Shown piece by piece: positions 24,218 through 34,639 of a stretch of 64,000 nucleotides of DNA. Each line of letters starts with the position of its first letter. Positions within the stretch are counted from its first letter, which is position 1. The translations under genes were made by a program, and so were the position numbers. The DNA lies in assembly GCF_904849725.1 (NCBI RefSeq), contig NC_058520.1, positions 399,293,993-399,357,992 on the forward strand, in the 5' to 3' direction. Source of the stretch: Hordeum vulgare subsp. vulgare. Lineage: Eukaryota > Streptophyta > Magnoliopsida > Poales > Poaceae. The notes under the pieces were generated by a model, which saw only the letters and a program-made list of their open reading frames with translations, made no database searches and was not told the DNA's origin.

Positions 24218-24780
24218 CCTGAATAAGGCCTGTCCGAAAGACCCTTTCGCGTTGCCTAGGATAGATCAAGTGATCGACTCCACTGCAGGCTACGAACTGC
24301 TGTCATTTCTGGATGCTTATTCAGGTTACCATCAAATTAAGCTGGATCCAGCTGATCACCTAAAGACCTCCTTCATCACACCCTTTGCGGCCTACTTCTA
24401 CACCACCATGACGTTCGGTCTGAAGAACACAGGTGCGACTTCCAATGCTGCATGCAGCAGTGCCTACTGGCACAGATCGGCAGAAACATCCACGTCTATG
24501 TGGATGACATCGTCGTCAAGACGAAGCAGCACTCCAGCCTCCTCGACGACTTGCGGGAGACGTTCGCCAACCTGCACGAGTACAAGATCCGGCTCAACCC
24601 GGAGAAGTGCGTCTTTGGGGTTCCCGGCGGCAAACTCTTGGGGTTCTTCGTGTCCGCCCGCGGTATCAAGGCGAACCCCGAGAAGATCGGCACCATCGAA
24701 AGGATGGTGCGGCCGGCTCGAATCTTGACGTCCAGAAGTTCGCCGGCTGCTTGGCGTCCCTTAGCCGGTTCGTGAGCCGG
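24190..24780 (+). pseudogene. pol: Tat2 reverse transcriptase
   Basis: RT palm motifs occur in two frames: LNKACPKDPFALPRID and FLDAYSGYHQIKLDP (24200-24350), FITPF and MTFGLKN (near 24375-24430). After a frameshift near 24440 come QIGRNIHVYVDDIVVKTK with YVDD at 24497-24508, and LNPEKCVFGVPGGKLLGFFV. The active-site Asp pair is retained, but the frame is not. Confidence 0.8.
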
Positions 24781-25305
24781 CTTGGCGAGAAGGCCCTTCC
24801 ACTCTACCAGCTCATGAAGAAGACAACGAAGTTCGAGTGGAACGACCAGGCGGACGAAGCTTTCCGCGACCTCAAGTGGGTAATCTCGAGCCTGCCAATC
24901 TTGGCAGCACCGTCTAAAAGGGAACCCATACTCATATACATTGCAGCGACCACTCGCGTGGTTAGCGTAGTGTTGGTAGTTCAGCACAAGGAGGAGGGAA
25001 AGGCACTGCAAGTGTAGCGCCCTGTCTATTACCTTAGCGAGGTCTTGTCCGCCTCCAAGCGGAACTATCCACATTATCAAAAAATGTGTTACGGTGTTTA
25101 CCTTGCTGCATAGAAGTTGAAGCAATACTTCCAAGAGCACGCCATCACTGTGGTAAGCACTGCTCCACTTTCAGAGATCCTGGGCAACCGTGATGCCACG
25201 GGCAGGATTGCCAAATGGTCCATCGCTATGGCGGACCATGATATCCGGTACGAGCCCCGCACCGCCATCAAATCTCAGGTGGTGGCCGACTTCTTAGTCG
25301 ACTAG
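24700..25305 (+). pseudogene. pol: Tat2 RNase H (first domain)
   Basis: One frame carries the RT connection and first RNase H region: QKFAGCLASLSRFVSRLGEKALPLYQL, YLSEVLSASKRNYPHYQK, TGRIAKWSIAMADHDI and KSQVVADFLVD. TAG codons at 25015 and 25111 and another at 25303 interrupt it without changing frame. This is the ordinary RNase H of a Gypsy element, often degenerate in Tat. Confidence 0.7.
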
Positions 25306-25353
25306 CCCGAGACCCAGTTTGAGCCACCGCCTCCAGACTCAACGCATTAGCGG

Positions 25354-26070
25354 ATGCACTTCGACGGCTCGAACATGCGGACAGGACTGGGAGCCGGCAT
25401 CATCTTAATGTCTCCAAAAGGGGACCAGCTCAAGTACGCTCTCCAGATCCACTTCGCCGCCTCCAACAACGTCGCCGAGTACGAAGCACTTGCTCACGGC
25501 CTCCGGCTCGCCAAGGAGATTGGCATCCGACAGCTTATATGCTTCGGCGACTCCGACTTGGTGGTACAGCAGGTGTCTGGCGAATGGGACGCCAGGGATG
25601 CCAACATGGCAAGCTACCGCTTCCTCATCCAGCAGCTCAGCGGCCCCTTCAAAGGCTGTGAGTTCCACCATGTTCCCAGGGCAGAAAATGAGGCGGCTGA
25701 TGCACTGGAGAAGATCGGCTCCACAAGACAGGCTATTCCAGCCGGCGTCTCCCTCGACCAACTCCACAAGCCGTCCATCAAGCCATCTCCCGAGTCGGCA
25801 TTGATATTTGTGCCGGCTGACTCTGCGGTGCAGGCGCCGTCGGCTCCACCAACTACGCCGGCCGCGGCTCCTAGGCCGGCTACGCCGGCTACGTCGACTT
25901 CAATAGCGGCACCGGCTGAGTCCACGGTGCAAGCGCCGTCGGCTCCATCAACTACGTCGGCTACAGTTCCTGTGCCGGCTACGTTGGCCACGCCGACTCC
26001 AATGGCGGCACCGGCTACAACAACAACCCCGGCTCCGCCTGGCCTCGAATCATGTCGTCTCGACACCTAG
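25354..26070 (+). pseudogene. pol: Tat2 second (archaeal-type) RNase H plus Pro/Ala linker
   Basis: Encodes HFDGSNMRTGLGAGI, VAEYEALAHGL, GDSDLVVQQVSGEW and ENEAADAL, the four acidic positions (D, E, D, D) of an RNase HI fold. A second RNase H after the first is a known Tat-lineage trait. It is followed by a linker of Pro, Ala and Thr made from a 99 bp tandem repeat (25813-26030). The same frame continues from the first RNase H, with TAGs at 25303 and 25348 between them. Confidence 0.75.
25813..26030 (+). repeat. In-frame 99 bp tandem repeat in the Tat2 linker
   Basis: ccggctga starts at 25813 and 25912 and ccggctac at 26011, exactly 99 bp apart. This gives two full and one partial copy of a 33-residue Pro/Ala/Thr-rich unit (each copy includes VQAPSAP). 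The period is a multiple of three, so the frame is kept. Confidence 0.75.
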
Positions 26071-26082
26071 TGGGTTGACGTC

Positions 26083-27455
26083 ATGGAGGTAGACGGCGAG
26101 CCAGCTGCCGCAGCAGCGCCAGAGACACCTTGTCTCGAGTCCACGACCACGACTCCATCAAGCTCGGGGGCTGCAGAAGCCCCCAACAGTCAAGTCGAGG
26201 CGGAAGCAACCCTTGTCTCGCTCCGTCATGGGCTCAAACTATCCTGGCCTTCTTCGCGGCGAACTTCCTCAGAACGAGGCGGAGGCGAGGCAGATCCAAC
26301 GCAGGTCTGCAGCTTACACCATTATCAATCGCGAGCTGGTACGGCGCAGCGTGACCGGCGTGTTCCAACGCTGCGTCGAATCAGAAAAGGGACAGGAGAT
26401 CCTCAAAGACATTCACCAGGGGGGTGTGGGCATCATGCCGCCTCTAGAACCCTGGTGGCCAAGGCATTCCGCCATGGATTCTATTGGCCCACGACTCTTG
26501 AGGAGGCCGTGGACCTGGTCGACAAGTGCGAAGGCTGCCAATTCTTCAACGCAAAGAGTCATATGCCGCCTTCGGCCCTCAAAACCATCCCCTGGTCATG
26601 GCCATTCGCCGTCTGGGGACTGGACATGGTAGGGCCCTTCAAGACGGCTCATGGTGGAATGACACACCTCTTGGTAGTCGTCGACAAGTTCACCAAGTGG
26701 ATTGAAGCCAGACCTATCAAGAAGCTTGATGGCCCCACCACCGTCAAGTTCATCACGGACATCTCTGTCCAATATGGCGTTCCCCATAGCATCATCACCG
26801 ACAACGCACCAACTTCGCCAAAGGCGCTCTGGCGCTCTACTGTTCCAAGGTAGGCATCCGGCTCGATTTGGCGTCAGTGGAACATCCCCAGTCAAACGGC
26901 CAAGCGGAGAGGGCCAACGGCCTGATTCTGGCCGGCATCAAGCCAAGACTGGTGGGACCACTGGTCAGATCGGCCGGCTGCTGGATTGAAGAACCGTCGG
27001 CTGTGTTATGGAGCCTCCACACCACGCCCAACCGGTCGACCGGCTTCACTCTGTTATTTCTTGTGTACGGTTCCGAGGCTATCATCCCCACGGATATCGA
27101 GTTCGACTCGCCTCGGGTCACCCTATACACGGAAACGGAGGCGAAGGAGGCAAGAGAAGACGGTGTGGACCTCCTCGAAGAAGCAAGGGATTTGGCCTTG
27201 AGCCGGACGACCATCTATCAACAGAAGCTGAGATACTACCACAGCAAAAAGATCAAGCCCCTTTCTTTCAGGTAGGGAGACTTGGTCCTCAGAAGAATCC
27301 AGCGCAATGCCGGCCAGCATAAGCTCTCATACCCATGGGAGGGACCCTTCATCATCAGTAGGACGCTGCACAACAACGCTTACTACTTGATCGATGCCCA
27401 AAAGCCAAGGAAGGGCAAGAGGGACGACTCCGGCCAAGAGACGGAATGCGCATAG
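26083..27455 (+). pseudogene. pol: Tat2 integrase
   Basis: The N-terminal zinc-binding segment is split between frames: DIHQGG, and then the CEGCQFFNAKSHMPP motif. The core keeps LDMVGPF (first Asp) and ITDNAP (second Asp) in one frame to 26853. The third catalytic residue is in another frame from 26868: HPQSNGQAERANG. VYGSEAIIPTDIEFDSPRV and, after TAG at 27273, GDLVLRRIQRNAGQHKLSYPWEGPF follow, ending at TAG 27453. Frameshifts lie near 26430 and 26820. Integrase would insert the cDNA into the genome; this copy cannot be made whole from one frame. Confidence 0.8.
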
Positions 27456-28250
27456 AACGCGGCGCTGCTTCGCCCGTTCTATTGCTAGAAGGCAAGAATC
27501 AAACAATGGAAAGAGCATGCATATGTATATTTCTCCCTCTCCAGGGACCCTCAACAAATGCAATAAAAAGAGCATGCCTCATGTTTCTTTTTATTGAGAG
27601 TTTTCACTCAGTGGACGCCCCTTGCCGGCTTCAATAAGCTCGGGGGCTATACAACGTACACCTCTTGTTGTCTTAATCAAGCTCGGAGGCTATGCAGCGC
27701 ATGCCCCTTGTTGGCTTTAACAAGCTCGGGGGCTCGCTAGCCGTTCGGACGCCTTCCCTATTGTAAAAGAACACATAGTGTAAACCGGTTGATCCCTGGT
27801 CACCTCGTACGAGCTTGCGGACTGGCTCCGGTTTTCTGGCTTGCGAGGTGACGCCAGGTCAGGCTGGATGCATGCAAAGTTCGCTACGAAGGGTCGCGGG
27901 CTCGGGCTGGCTCGATCATATATACGATCTCATTCAAGCCGGCCTCTGTTGGTTTATGTCTTGGTCTTTAAGTCTTGATGGCTTCGAAAAATCTAAGTCT
28001 CGTATTCTAAGATCAGAAACCTCGACCCAGCCATAGAACGGCTCCCGGCTGTCAGGTTGGCGGGGTGGAAGATTGGGAATACGAGGATTGGAGAAAAAGG
28101 AGTCAAACAGGAATCAAAAGACAAAGATATAAGACAACACACATGGCAATACGAATATAATGATGAATACATACATTCAAAAAAGCATTGGCCCACCGCC
28201 CACGTTCATTACATCCCTCAGGGGGTAGAACAAAGCACAAAGGACACCGG
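27456..28250. repeat. Tat2 spacer between integrase and antisense gene, with 43 bp repeats
   Basis: Non-coding on both strands as far as I can see. It includes three copies of a 43 bp unit (27615-27743; ccccttg...aagctcgggggct). It also has an inverted pair GTCACCTCG / CGAGGTGAC near 27799 and 27844. On the minus strand it would hold the 3' untranslated region of the antisense gene. Confidence 0.6.
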
Positions 28251-29559
28251 TTACGGGGCTGCGGCCTTATCAGTCGCCCCGGCCGCTGCTCCTGATGTGG
28301 TAACTTCACCATCCCCGACTGCTCCCGAGGCGGCTGCACCGTCTCCTTCGCGAGGGCTCTCGGCTCCACCCTCACCAGAGTCGGCGTATGCCGCACCGCT
28401 GGAGGCGACAGCAGATTCCATAGCATGGGCCGCCTCGCCGAAGCTGCCATTGGGGTCATAGGGCTGAAGGCCGTGTAGATCTTCAACGATCACACCACCA
28501 TATTCACCCCGCTCCAAAACGAAATCGTCCCAGGCGGCGTACTCGGCGATGCCGCTGGCCCTCACGCGCAGCGCCTCCTCCACGCCCTGCAGCTCCGCCT
28601 CTGAGCCGTCACGCTGGGCGGCGAGCTTGCCCAAGTCCAGGTTCCGATACCAGGACTTGGCCAAGCGCAGGGCCACATAAGCCCCGGCACGCGCGACAGA
28701 GGCGCGCCAGGCGTCCAAGCGTTCCCCGCCAGCCGCAAGCCAGCGAGCGAGCCGGCTCATTGACGCCGGCTCCACGCCCTCCGGCCACAGGGCCGCCACC
28801 ATCGACGAGCCTGCACCCTGGAGCTGAGCCATAGACTCGCCCAGGGCATGCAGGTGGGCCCGAAGGCCCACCCCGATCTCCTCCACACTCCAGCCGGAGG
28901 TAGTGTCTACCTCCTGCCCAGCCGCGCGACGCTCCTCGCGGCTCACCTCGACGGCAGTGTCGGCCGCGATCTGGGTCTCGCGGAGGAGACCTGGAATAGG
29001 AAAAGCCAGGACACAATGGCACAGTAAGAAGAGGAGATGGCCAAAAAACCAAAGACAAAGCAAGGGAGAGAGACTCGCGATGGAAGGCGCCATCGGTCTC
29101 ATGGGAGCTCTCGAGGACCTCGAGCTCCCGCACCTTGCTCGCATGAGTAAGGCGGGCAACCTCCTCCTGGAGAGCCGCCACAGACTCCAAGGCCTTGGCC
29201 AGCTGCGATTGCTTGTGGACAAGGACCTCCTCCTTCTCCCTCAAGGCGGCGTCCTTGAGGTCCATCTCCTTGAGATGAAGCGACACGAGGCGATCCATGT
29301 TGGCGGAGTAGGAGGCCTCCTTCTCCTGCAGCGTATCGCGCAGTCGCTCCAGCTCGACCCGGCTGGCCGCCTCGAGATCCTTCTTCTCCGTCTGAAGAAG
29401 GACCAGCTGCTCCTGGAGCCGGTTGCCGGCACCATGCAGGGCATCCCGCTCCGTGGCAGCTTCGCCCAGCCGGACTTTGAACTCGGCGATCCGGCCATTA
29501 GCTCTCAGGTGTTGGGTCCGCAGCTCATTGAAAGCCTGCGCCTGAGCGTCATAAAGCTC
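28251..29559 (-). pseudogene. Antisense gene exons 4-5: coiled coil and C-terminus
   Basis: Exon 4 (29559-29075) is a strong coiled coil: ELYDAQAQAFNELRTQHL, LQEQLVLLQTEKKDLEAAS, LRDTLQEKEASYSANMDRL, KALESVAALQEEVARL. A likely intron (28991-29074, acceptor CTATTCCAG) separates it from exon 5, whose best frame reads LLRETQIAADTAVEVSREE, VEEIGVGLRAHLHALGESM, LARWLAAGGERLDAWRASV. It ends with an Ala/Gly/Ser-rich tail and a stop at 28251. The frame across this last intron is not kept, which points to an indel or a different donor. Confidence 0.65.
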
Positions 29560-29821
29560 CTGCCAAAAAAGCAAAAAGAAGCAGGACTAAGATTCGGCCT
29601 GGTTAAGACTTAACTAGCCCGATTCTCGGGGGGCTACACCCAGTGGGTGCTCTAGCGCGCCCCCACTAAAGAAGCAAAACAGAGAAAAGAAGCTCCAAGA
29701 GATTCGGACCGGCCGATGATCGACCGGCCCGATTCTCGGGGGCTACACCGAGTGGGTCCGCTGTCGCACCCCCACTAACGCAAAAGAAGAGAAGTTCAAA
29801 AACCAAAGAGGAAACACCTAC
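29560..29821 (-). other. Intron 3 of the antisense gene, with internal 110 bp duplication
   Basis: Donor CAG|GTAGGTG at 29821, acceptor TTTTTTTGGCAG|GAG at 29560, 262 bp, joining two coding frames in phase 0. It contains a 110 bp unit present twice (29591-29700 and 29701-29810), each including gattctcggggg.ctacacc and ccccactaa. Confidence 0.75.
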
Positions 29822-30803
29822 CTGGGTGCGGGCCTCCAGGCGCTCCATGTCTCTGCACACCACGCGGGCCGACTGCTCCACTTTGGACCGGCTGCTGGTA
29901 AGCATTGACACCAGCTCCGGGACACCGGAAAGCGCGGTGCCGGCGGGCAGTCGCAAGCGGGCCAGGTTGGCCGCCCGCCATGTCTTCATGGGCCGGCTCC
30001 CGACCAGGCCCCCAGTTCCTGGCGCAACAGGGTCGTGCTGGGGAACGACGATGGCGCCGGCTCTGACGTCATCCCGGCCGGCGCTGCCCCTAGCACATCC
30101 ATGGCTGCCCCTGGCACGTCAGGGGCCGCGTCCGGCGCATCCGGAACCAACTCCAGCGCGTCTGGTGCCGCCTCGGTCCTAGGGGAGTCAGGGACCGTTT
30201 CCAGGTCCACCGGCGCCGAGGCATCCGGCCCTGAAGGCTGGGCCCCTCAGCCCTTGGGGCATGCCTTGAAGCCGCTTCGCTAGCTGGCTCCTCCGCGCGA
30301 GCATGTGCGGAGGGGTCATGTCTAGCCTTCGCACGCTTCTCCACTGGCTTCTCAACCCGGCTGGGGCAAGATTGGCCCGCGGCCATCTTCTCCGTGGCCA
30401 CGTCCCATCGGCGCTTGGACTACGTCTCAAGCTCCCTTTGGGCAGCGTCGGCTGCTGCCCAGCCAGCCCGCTCGGCTGCGGAGGCGGTATCCTCCTCCAC
30501 ATCCTCCGCCTCCCTGTCAAGCCAAGATTTACGGAACAAAGCTTCCCACAAGACAAGCAAGGAAAGGGGGAAGAAATCTTACCCCGCCACCATAGGCACC
30601 TGCCTCCGGCCAGCACCGCAACGTCTCTTGGTGCCGCTTGCTCGCGGTCCGGCTGGAGGACCCGGCGCCGGCCGCTTAGCAGCCGGTCGGGATGCTGTGG
30701 CACCCTTGCCCTTCCTCCCGGCCGACTCATCGGCGGTGGTTGCCCCGGCCCTCTGACGCCGGCCGCGCGTCAATGGCGGGCTCGTGACCTCCTCCACCCT
30801 GTA
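29822..30803 (-). pseudogene. Antisense gene, end of exon 2, intron 2 and exon 3
   Basis: Exon 2 resumes at 30803 (YRVEEVTSPP, basic GRKGKGATASRPAAKRP) and ends at a GTAAG donor at 30582. The acceptor TTGACAG ends the 69 bp intron at 30514. Exon 3 opens with EAEDVEEDTASAAERAG, continues acidic and Pro/Ala-rich with one TAG and at least two frame changes, and ends LEARTQ at a CAG|GTAGGT donor (29821). Confidence 0.65.
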
Positions 30804-33800
30804 TGTAACAACCAAGATGCGGTTCTTTTCGATCTGTGGATCGAGGCCCCGAATTGGAAAGGAGCGCATCTAAGCGTCTCGCAAATAGGTAACACAACAC
30901 ATACATAATAATAAAAGATAGACAATCAGGGGTTCAATTGCGTACTCATAAATATATCAGACAACAACACGCATACAACCAAAGTAGTTCCGCTACAGAC
31001 TACAAAACAAGAGAAAAGGGTATGCTACCCTGCCTGCTGGCCCACGATCACGACCATGCCTCAATCTTCTGGATAGTTCACGTACAGGCGGTCGGACTCC
31101 TCGTCGTACTGCCACGCCAGCTACGTGCCGTCGGGATCACCTGTCTCCAGAGTACCTGAACCTGTTGGTGTTGTGAAGGAACCTGTGAGCCACGGGGACT
31201 CAGCAATCTATGACCTCGGTGCCAGAACTAGTCAAGTTATTAGGTTGGAAAGGGTAGAGTGTTTAAGGTTGCAGCATCCTAAGCTTGATATGGTGGCTAA
31301 CTTACGTAGAACATTTATGAAGGTGGACTATACTAGCGGTCGAGAATACTTGATCACTAAGTGATCCTGAACACCTACCTACGTCATTCATAACCCCACC
31401 GTGTTCCCGATCGAAGAGAGATCCTCGAGGGGACAGTCACGGTTACGCACACAGTTGGCAATTTTATTAGCTTATGTTTAAGTTATCTAATACCGGATGT
31501 TAACAAAATATTCCCAAGTTGCCACATAACCGCGGGCATGGCTTTCCGAAAGATTAAACCTTGCAGGGGTGCTCCAACTAGTCCATCACAAACATACACA
31601 GGCCGCAAAGTAATCCTCTATCATGAATCTCGTGATCTCGTCGGATTCCTTAGAGGAAAACCTAAACTCTCGGGAGAACAAAAGCTTCACCGGGATTCCT
31701 ATACGCAAGACATATCGCTAAAGTAAGGCAAGACTAGAAGGACCTCCCGACGTGTCGACGACCCTGATAAGAGCCGCGTATCTCAGTCTCAGGACACGCC
31801 GGATAAGAGAAGCGTACAGTGGCCAGAGAAATCTCCCGAGTTGCCCCGGGATGGCCCCGCACGGTGCTCTAGTTTGGACCAACACTCATGAGGAGCACTG
31901 GCCCGGGTTGTTGATTAAATTCCTTGGGTAGGCCATTCCCTATGCAGATTATTATTAAGTGATTAGCAATTAACACCAATGTTGGGTCCTGCCGGACAAG
32001 CCTTAACACTACGCGATTTATCGAGGGGGTCCCCATAACAACCCCGAACGTGTTAGGAGCGATCAATATGGAATCAAACACCGGTAGCCGGTAACTATGG
32101 CGGCAATAACGGAACAAAGCACCCGGCAAAAGGCTAGGCCTTCCGTAATTTACCAAGTATATAGGTGCATTAATTAAATAACAGAATTTAAGATAATGAT
32201 ATCAAGCTCATGTTATCACATGAGTCAAAGCACCTGCATCTAGCAACGCTAACATTAGTAGCTGAGCAAAGCCTACTTAGCCATTCAAGTTTGCTAGGAA
32301 GGGTTCAGTGTTTGGATTCATGGCATATAAAGAGGCAAATATTTCAGTGGTAGGCAGCGAGCATATGACAAGGGAAACGTAATCTAGCATAACAAGTCTA
32401 GAGATGGAATCAAGGTCATATCATCTTGCGTGTGATATCCTCAGCTTGGAATGGTTCTTGATCGTCCTGCACGTACTCTCCTGACTCCACGTATTTGTTC
32501 TCCGATCCCGGTGCTACCCAACATAAGAATAACATCCAATGAACAACAACACCTCAAGATGCAACAATCACATGATGCATGAGATGAATATGAGCATGCA
32601 TCACTATTTCTATCACTAGCACGAGCTTAAGGAGTTCAAACATGTTCCTGGACAGAACTGCATGCTAACCTATTTTTACATGCATGAGGATGACATGATC
32701 AGATGCATCTCGTGAAAATGATGCAAAACCATATAAAGAACATTAAAATCGGAGCTACGGATCAACGGGAATCAACGAAACAAGATTTGAAGCCCTACGT
32801 AACAAAATCATCACCACACACTCAAATGGCTCAAATCTGGTATTTCTAGGTTGCCAAGACATAAAACAAACCAACATGAATGGGGTGGAGCAAATAAGAA
32901 CACCACAACATCAACTAAGCACTCACAAACACCAAAATGACAAAACTACACAATCTGTCATAAACTGCATCATAGCACTTTGTGAGTTACATGCAAAGCA
33001 CCTACAGCCACTCAACTATGACAATTAATATATGTGGTTGTAGCTATCCAAGAATACTACAAGCACAAGCAAGAAACACACAAAAAGGAATTAATCACAG
33101 AAAGTTACAAGGCTGCAAACTTGCCCAAAAACATCAGTTTTCAGGGACTTAGTGAAAATTCCAGATTCTCACTTTCTGTCTATGCTCTGAAGCATTTTGA
33201 CAGCAGCCAAAACAATAGGTACACGACTCCAAATGACATGAACTTTTACATGGAGATAGACAAACATATCAGGTCCAACTTTCTAGTGGAAAGCTAAGGC
33301 TAGATCACAACACAATGACCAGCACAACCTCATCTACAGGAGAAGAAAATATAAACAGATTCTCAGAGCGAAAATCCCAGATTTTCACTAATCTGGAATT
33401 TCAGCCACATGCCTACTTTGAGTGGGCATAACTTGCACATATGGAATCCTAATCATGAGATGAAACCAAAAATAGGTAGAGGGGGTCACCCTCTACTAGC
33501 ACAACCAAGAAACAATCACAAAGGCTCACCACAACTCATGGAACCAAGCTCCAAACATAGAAGAAAATGAAAATATGTCATCTCCAGAAAATGTTCCAAT
33601 GGCAAAACTGAGTTCACCAATGGATTCTGTGGGAGATTCTACCCCGAAACCATATAAAATATGCATACACTTGTTTGGAGCAAGTGGCCTCAAACTAGGA
33701 GGGAAAAACTACATAGATTCCTACATAGTGAATAGTGCAACATTTCATGCAACTTGCACTAGAACAACTACACACAACTATGCTCATGTGCACAAAGACA

Positions 33801-34418
33801 ATATGGACATGAGGGTTTGGACCCCATGTTTGTGTCATGCACAACAACACCACAAACACTACTTCCACATAGATCTCACACACACCTCATGCCCTCTTTC
33901 ATATGAACATGAGGAGGAGCACAAGTGTTGCAAAGTGGGGCTGCCTCATCACACACATATCACCACCACTACCTCATGGCAAGCACTTACTCCCAAGAAC
34001 AATATGAAGGGGATCTACTAAACAAGATAAATCATGGAAGCACCATATCACAACTCTCCTACTAGGTACCACATGAGTCTAACTCATGTGTGTGTGGTAC
34101 TCACTTACACACACCACACAATACATGCACAAATACTTATCTCACTACTCCACATATGCACACACTAGTTGCAACCACAACATCTACACATACTAGCAAG
34201 ATCACATACACACATATGCAAGCAACCTTCACATAGATTTCTACCAAGTTAAATCTACTCATGCACTCTACTCTTGCTAGCATCAAACATTAGGAACAAC
34301 ATGCTGAAGAGAGTGAATAAAAATACCCACATGAGACCAAGCATTTGCAGAAACTATGCAAGCAAAACTTATCAAAAAGATATGCATTGCAACAAGAAAA
34401 ATAAAAAGGGCAGGGGAG

Positions 34419-34480
34419 GGGTTCGATCCCACAACCCTTGTGTCACCACATCAGTCCAACACCACTCTGCTACCAGCCTT
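34419..34480 (-). other. tRNA-like module 2 in the Tekay-like 3' LTR
   Basis: On -, A-box-like TAGCAGAGTGG (34472-34462) and B-box-like GGATCGAACCC (34429-34419), 43 nt apart. A T-rich run follows on - (CCCTTTTTATTTTTC), which could act as a Pol III terminator. Confidence 0.45.
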
Positions 34481-34566
34481 TTGCTCGACAGAGAGAGATG
34501 CACAAGCATGAGAAACTTGTCCCTGGTGGCTTACTGTGCCAAAGAAATCAACAAAAAAAGGGGGAG

Positions 34567-34639
34567 GTTTTTTCCCTGGGATCGAACCCACGACCTGCTG
34601 AGAGCAACCCCAAGGTTCCAACCACTGCGCTATGAATCG
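34567..34639 (-). other. tRNA-like module 1 in the Tekay-like 3' LTR
   Basis: On -, A-box-like TAGCGCAGTGG (34632-34622) is followed 44 nt later by B-box GGTTCGATCCC (34588-34578), the spacing of a tRNA. The T-stem does not pair well and no acceptor stem forms, so it is not an intact tRNA gene. It could be a SINE-like or tRNA-derived piece. Confidence 0.5.

Noticed and set aside
27615..27743. CRISPR-like regular spacing
   Set aside because: The 43 bp units are direct tandem copies without unique spacers, in a plant retrotransposon.
28903..29613. 236-residue plus-strand ORF
   Set aside because: Shadow of the antisense coiled-coil exon; the Leu/Gln-rich pattern is the complement of the coiled coil.
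33575..34021. 148-residue plus-strand ORF with a homologue at 43892-44339
   Set aside because: It is repeated only because both copies lie in the two LTRs; the frame is broken in the second copy and no domain is seen.
34567..34639. A functional tRNA gene
   Set aside because: A- and B-box spacing fits, but acceptor and T stems do not pair, so it is kept only as a tRNA-like module.
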